A stretch of 15,909 nt of DNA, from positions 1 through 15,909 of the forward strand of contig QKII01000328.1 in assembly GCA_003249625.1 (NCBI GenBank). The letters are read 5' to 3'. This stretch comes from Propionivibrio sp. (GTDB taxonomy: Bacteria; Pseudomonadota; Gammaproteobacteria; Burkholderiales; Rhodocyclaceae). Position numbers and translations under genes: made by a program. The notes below the pieces were generated by a model. The model saw nothing but the letters and a program-made list of their open reading frames with translations. It was not told where the DNA came from and did no database searches. This document shows, piece after piece, positions 13,489 to 15,909 of this stretch; the stretch's first letter is position 1, and every line of letters begins with the position of its first letter.

Positions 13489-15909
13489 TCTATTTGCCGC
13501 CGGGAGCGGTGGGCGAGCTTTCGCAGTTCCACCGCCCACAACACGCTGCTGCTGACGGCGATGCTGACTGCCCACTCGGATAAGGTAAGTGGCTCGGTGT
13601 GAAACGCTATTTGCATGAACGGCACGTGAACGACGACGACCTGTGCAATGCTGACTCCGATCGTGGCAGCCCACAGCCAGACGTTGCTGAACAGCCCAGC
13701 AAAGGCGCTGCGCGTGCGTGAGCGCGCATTGAACGCGTTGAAGACCTGGAAGAAGACCAGCGTGGTGAAAGCCATGGTCTGCGCGCGTGAGGCGTCGCCG
13801 GTGCCGCCGGGAATCAGGCCGCCGGGAAGAACCCAGTCCGTCGCAGCCAGCGTTCCCACGCCCATGATCGCACCAACGAAATAGATGTCGCGCCACATCG
13901 GCGCGTCAATTACGTGGCTTTCCGGATCGCGGGGCGGAATGCGCATGACGTCGTGATCGACCGGATCGGCACTCAGGGCCAAGGCCGGCGCTGAATCGGT
14001 CAGCAGGTTTACCCAGAGGATCTGGACAGCCAGCATGGGGACGGTGATTGTCGAACCGGCTTCGCCCTGCAGGCCTATGATGCTCGCCAGAAGCACACCG
14101 AAGAACATGAAGAATACTTCGCCGGCATTTGACGAGAGCAGAAAACGCAGGCATTTCTGGATGTTGGCAAAGATTGTCCGACCTTCCTCGACAGCGGCGA
14201 CAATCGATGCGAAATTGTCATCGGTCAGCACCATGTCCGCCGCACCCTTGGAAACATCGGTGCCGGTGATGCCCATCGCAATACCGATATCGGCCTTTTT
14301 CAGGGCAGGTGCGTCGTTGACCCCGTCTCCGGTCATGGCGGCGACATAGCCTTCGTCCTGCAGGGAAGAAACGATCTGCAATTTGTGCTCGGGCGCGACG
14401 CGTGCATAGACCGAGCAGTTGCGTACGGCGTCACGCAGTTGTGCGTCGTTCATTTTCTGCAACTCGGCGCCGGAAAGTGCGCGATCTCCTTTCTCAATGA
14501 TTCCCAGTTCGGTAGCAATGGCGGCGGCAGTGATCTGGTGGTCGCCGGTGATCATGATCGTTCGCACGCCGGCAGTGCGTGCCGCCTCGACCGCGATGGC
14601 GGCTTCGGGGCGCGGCGGGTCAATCATGCCGACAACGCCGAGAAAAATCATTTCCTCTTCGTGCTGTTCAGTCAGACCGTGCTCCAGCGCCTGGTGCGGC
14701 AGCAGTCGGTAGGCGATGCCAAGCGTGCGCAACGCGTCCGAGGCCAGTCCGTCGATCATCTGTGCCCATTCGGCACGCCGCTGATCAGTAAGCGGACGCG
14801 GGACCTCGCCCGCCTGCTCGTGGGTGCAGCAGCCCAACAGCACGTCGGGAGCACCCTTGGCGGCGATACCGATGAATTCCTCGTTCATCGCGTCGCGGTG
14901 AGCGGTGCTCATCATCTTGCGTTCGGAGGTGAATGGCATCTCGCCAATGCGAATGAAACGCTCGTCGAGGTAGTCCTTGGTGATGCCTGCCTTGCGTGCT
15001 GCGACGATCAGCGCGCCTTCGGTAGGGTCGCCCTGGATTGCCCAGCGCTCGCCCGACTTGACCAGACGCGCGTTGTTGGCGAGCTCCGCCGAATAGAGCA
15101 AGCGTTCCACCGCCGCGTGCAGCGGCCCGGTTTCCAGCGGTTTCCCGTTGTGCGACAAGGAGCCTTCGGGCGCGTAACCGATGCCGGAGATTTCAATCTC
15201 CCCGTCGGGTACAACGACACGGCGGACGGTCATTTCATTGCGCGTCAGTGTCCCGGTCTTGTCGGAGCAGATGACCGTCGTCGAGCCGAGCGTCTCCACC
15301 GAACTCAGACGACGGACGATCACGTTTCGCCTGGCCATCCGCGCCATGCCCATCGACAGGGTTATCGTGTTGATGACCACCAGCCCGGCTGGAACCGCCG
15401 CGACCGCCAGGGCGACCGAAAACATCAGGATCGCCACGAAATGCCCCAGCGAGTGCTCGCCCCAGTTGAGCCACAGCAGTGTCGCGCCCATGATCACGGC
15501 CAGCGTGATGACCAACCGCCCGAGGAAATAGCCGACGCGGTCGAGTTCCTTCTGCAACGGCGTGGGTGCCTCCTGTGCCGTTTGCAGGCTGCCGGCGATG
15601 CGACCGATTTCGCTGTTCGCGCCGGTTGCCACGACGACGGCCGAGCCGCGGCCGGTAGTTACCGAGGTGCCACTGAAAACCATGTTTTCCTGATCGCCGA
15701 TGCCGGCGTCCGCGGCGATGACCTCCGGATTTTTCGACGCAGGCGAACTCTCACCGGTCAATGCGGCCTCCGCGACACGCAGGACGATCGACTCGATGAC
15801 TCGCGCATCGGCCGGCAGAGTGTCGCCTTCCTCAATCAGAAGAATGTCGCCAGGAACCACCTCGCGAGCTGGAATCTGGCACGGCTCGCCATCGCGAAGG
15901 ACACGCGCC
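13485..15909 (-). CDS. Type II (P2) P-type cation ATPase, N-terminus outside the window
   Basis: The reading frame runs from the right edge (residues ARVLRDGEPCQIPAREVVPGDILL) to TAG at 13487-13485, about 807 residues. Only the N-terminal domain and M1/M2 are missing. Actuator domain: LTGESSPA (equivalent of TGES). Phosphorylation motif CSDKTGTLT (Asp at 15261-15263). N domain: GDPTEGALI. Hinge: MITGDH and MTGDGVNDAPALKKADIGIAMG. M5 SSNAGE and M6 WVNLLTDSAPAL keep the Asn/Glu and Asn/Thr/Asp ion ligands of calcium pumps. M4 has PAGL instead of the usual PEGL (Ala codon at 15387-15389), and M8 has Arg where SERCA has Glu908 (13716-13718). It is therefore a P2-type pump of uncertain ion. It is convergent with rnr and shares CTAG for both stops, with no terminator room between. 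Confidence 0.93.
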   Translation of the reverse strand, partial: ARVLRDGEPCQIPAREVVPGDILLIEEGDTLPADARVIESIVLRVAEAALTGESSPASKNPEVIAADAGIGDQENMVFSGTSVTTGRGSAVVVATGANSEIGRIAGSLQTAQEAPTPLQKELDRVGYFLGRLVITLAVIMGATLLWLNWGEHSLGHFVAILMFSVALAVAAVPAGLVVINTITLSMGMARMARRNVIVRRLSSVETLGSTTVICSDKTGTLTRNEMTVRRVVVPDGEIEISGIGYAPEGSLSHNGKPLETGPLHAAVERLLYSAELANNARLVKSGERWAIQGDPTEGALIVAARKAGITKDYLDERFIRIGEMPFTSERKMMSTAHRDAMNEEFIGIAAKGAPDVLLGCCTHEQAGEVPRPLTDQRRAEWAQMIDGLASDALRTLGIAYRLLPHQALEHGLTEQHEEEMIFLGVVGMIDPPRPEAAIAVEAARTAGVRTIMITGDHQITAAAIATELGIIEKGDRALSGAELQKMNDAQLRDAVRNCSVYARVAPEHKLQIVSSLQDEGYVAAMTGDGVNDAPALKKADIGIAMGITGTDVSKGAADMVLTDDNFASIVAAVEEGRTIFANIQKCLRFLLSSNAGEVFFMFFGVLLASIIGLQGEAGSTITVPMLAVQILWVNLLTDSAPALALSADPVDHDVMRIPPRDPESHVIDAPMWRDIYFVGAIMGVGTLAATDWVLPGGLIPGGTGDASRAQTMAFTTLVFFQVFNAFNARSRTRSAFAGLFSNVWLWAATIGVSIAQVVVVHVPFMQIAFHTEPLTLSEWAVSIAVSSSVLWAVELRKLAHRSRRQID

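Noticed and set aside
13500..15900. Calcium-transporting ATPase label (PacL-like) for the right-hand gene
   Set aside because: The overall type fits, but the M4 Glu and M8 Glu ion ligands are replaced by Ala and Arg, so only a general P2 cation pump is supported.

Overview
The window looks like a chromosomal segment from a Gram-negative proteobacterium, most likely a betaproteobacterium. I infer this from the run hfq-hflX-hflK-hflC-(YjeT-type DUF2065)-hisZ-purA followed by rnr. It resembles the enterobacterial hfq-hflX-hflKC-yjeT-purA-nsrR-rnr order, but has hisZ before purA, an arrangement I associate with Betaproteobacteria. The rluC/HAD phosphatase/S49 peptidase cluster on the left is also common in that class. 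A placement such as Rhodocyclales is only a guess. The content is mostly core genome. I see no prophage, insertion sequence, CRISPR array or defence locus.

Layout. (1) 1-2810, + strand: rluC, a gph-like HAD phosphatase overlapping its end, and a membrane-anchored SppA-type S49 peptidase that carries a run of ten G just after its membrane segment. (2) 2811-3451: a gene-poor junction. On the - strand it holds a previously uncalled 36-residue single-membrane-span ORF with a good ribosome binding site and an inverted repeat in its leader, then tRNA-Arg(ACG) with its own promoter, A-tract upstream element and terminator. (3) 3452-9767, + strand: hfq, hflX, hflK, hflC, a DUF2065 protein, hisZ and purA, tightly packed with 1-4 base overlaps from hflK to hisZ, and closed by a clear intrinsic terminator. 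(4) 9858-10880: a cytosolic protein of unknown function with a helical, probably coiled-coil segment. (5) 10881-11130: tRNA-Leu(CAG) on the - strand, whose -35 box abuts the rnr start codon. (6) 11131-13488: rnr (RNase R). (7) 13485-15909, - strand: a type II P-type cation ATPase running off the right edge. Its stop codon shares the palindrome CTAG with the rnr stop.

Functionally, the central block joins RNA and translation control (Hfq, HflX, RNase R, RluC) with membrane proteolysis control (HflK/HflC, the FtsH partners, plus SppA) and two nucleotide-linked biosynthetic enzymes (HisZ, PurA). The points most worth a second look are the 36-residue membrane ORF, the G10 tract in the SppA gene, the unusual ion-site residues of the ATPase (PAGL instead of PEGL in M4, Arg instead of Glu in M8), the promoter/start overlap at tRNA-Leu/rnr, and the unidentified gene after purA. 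I did not find convincing evidence of a wholly new multi-gene system.
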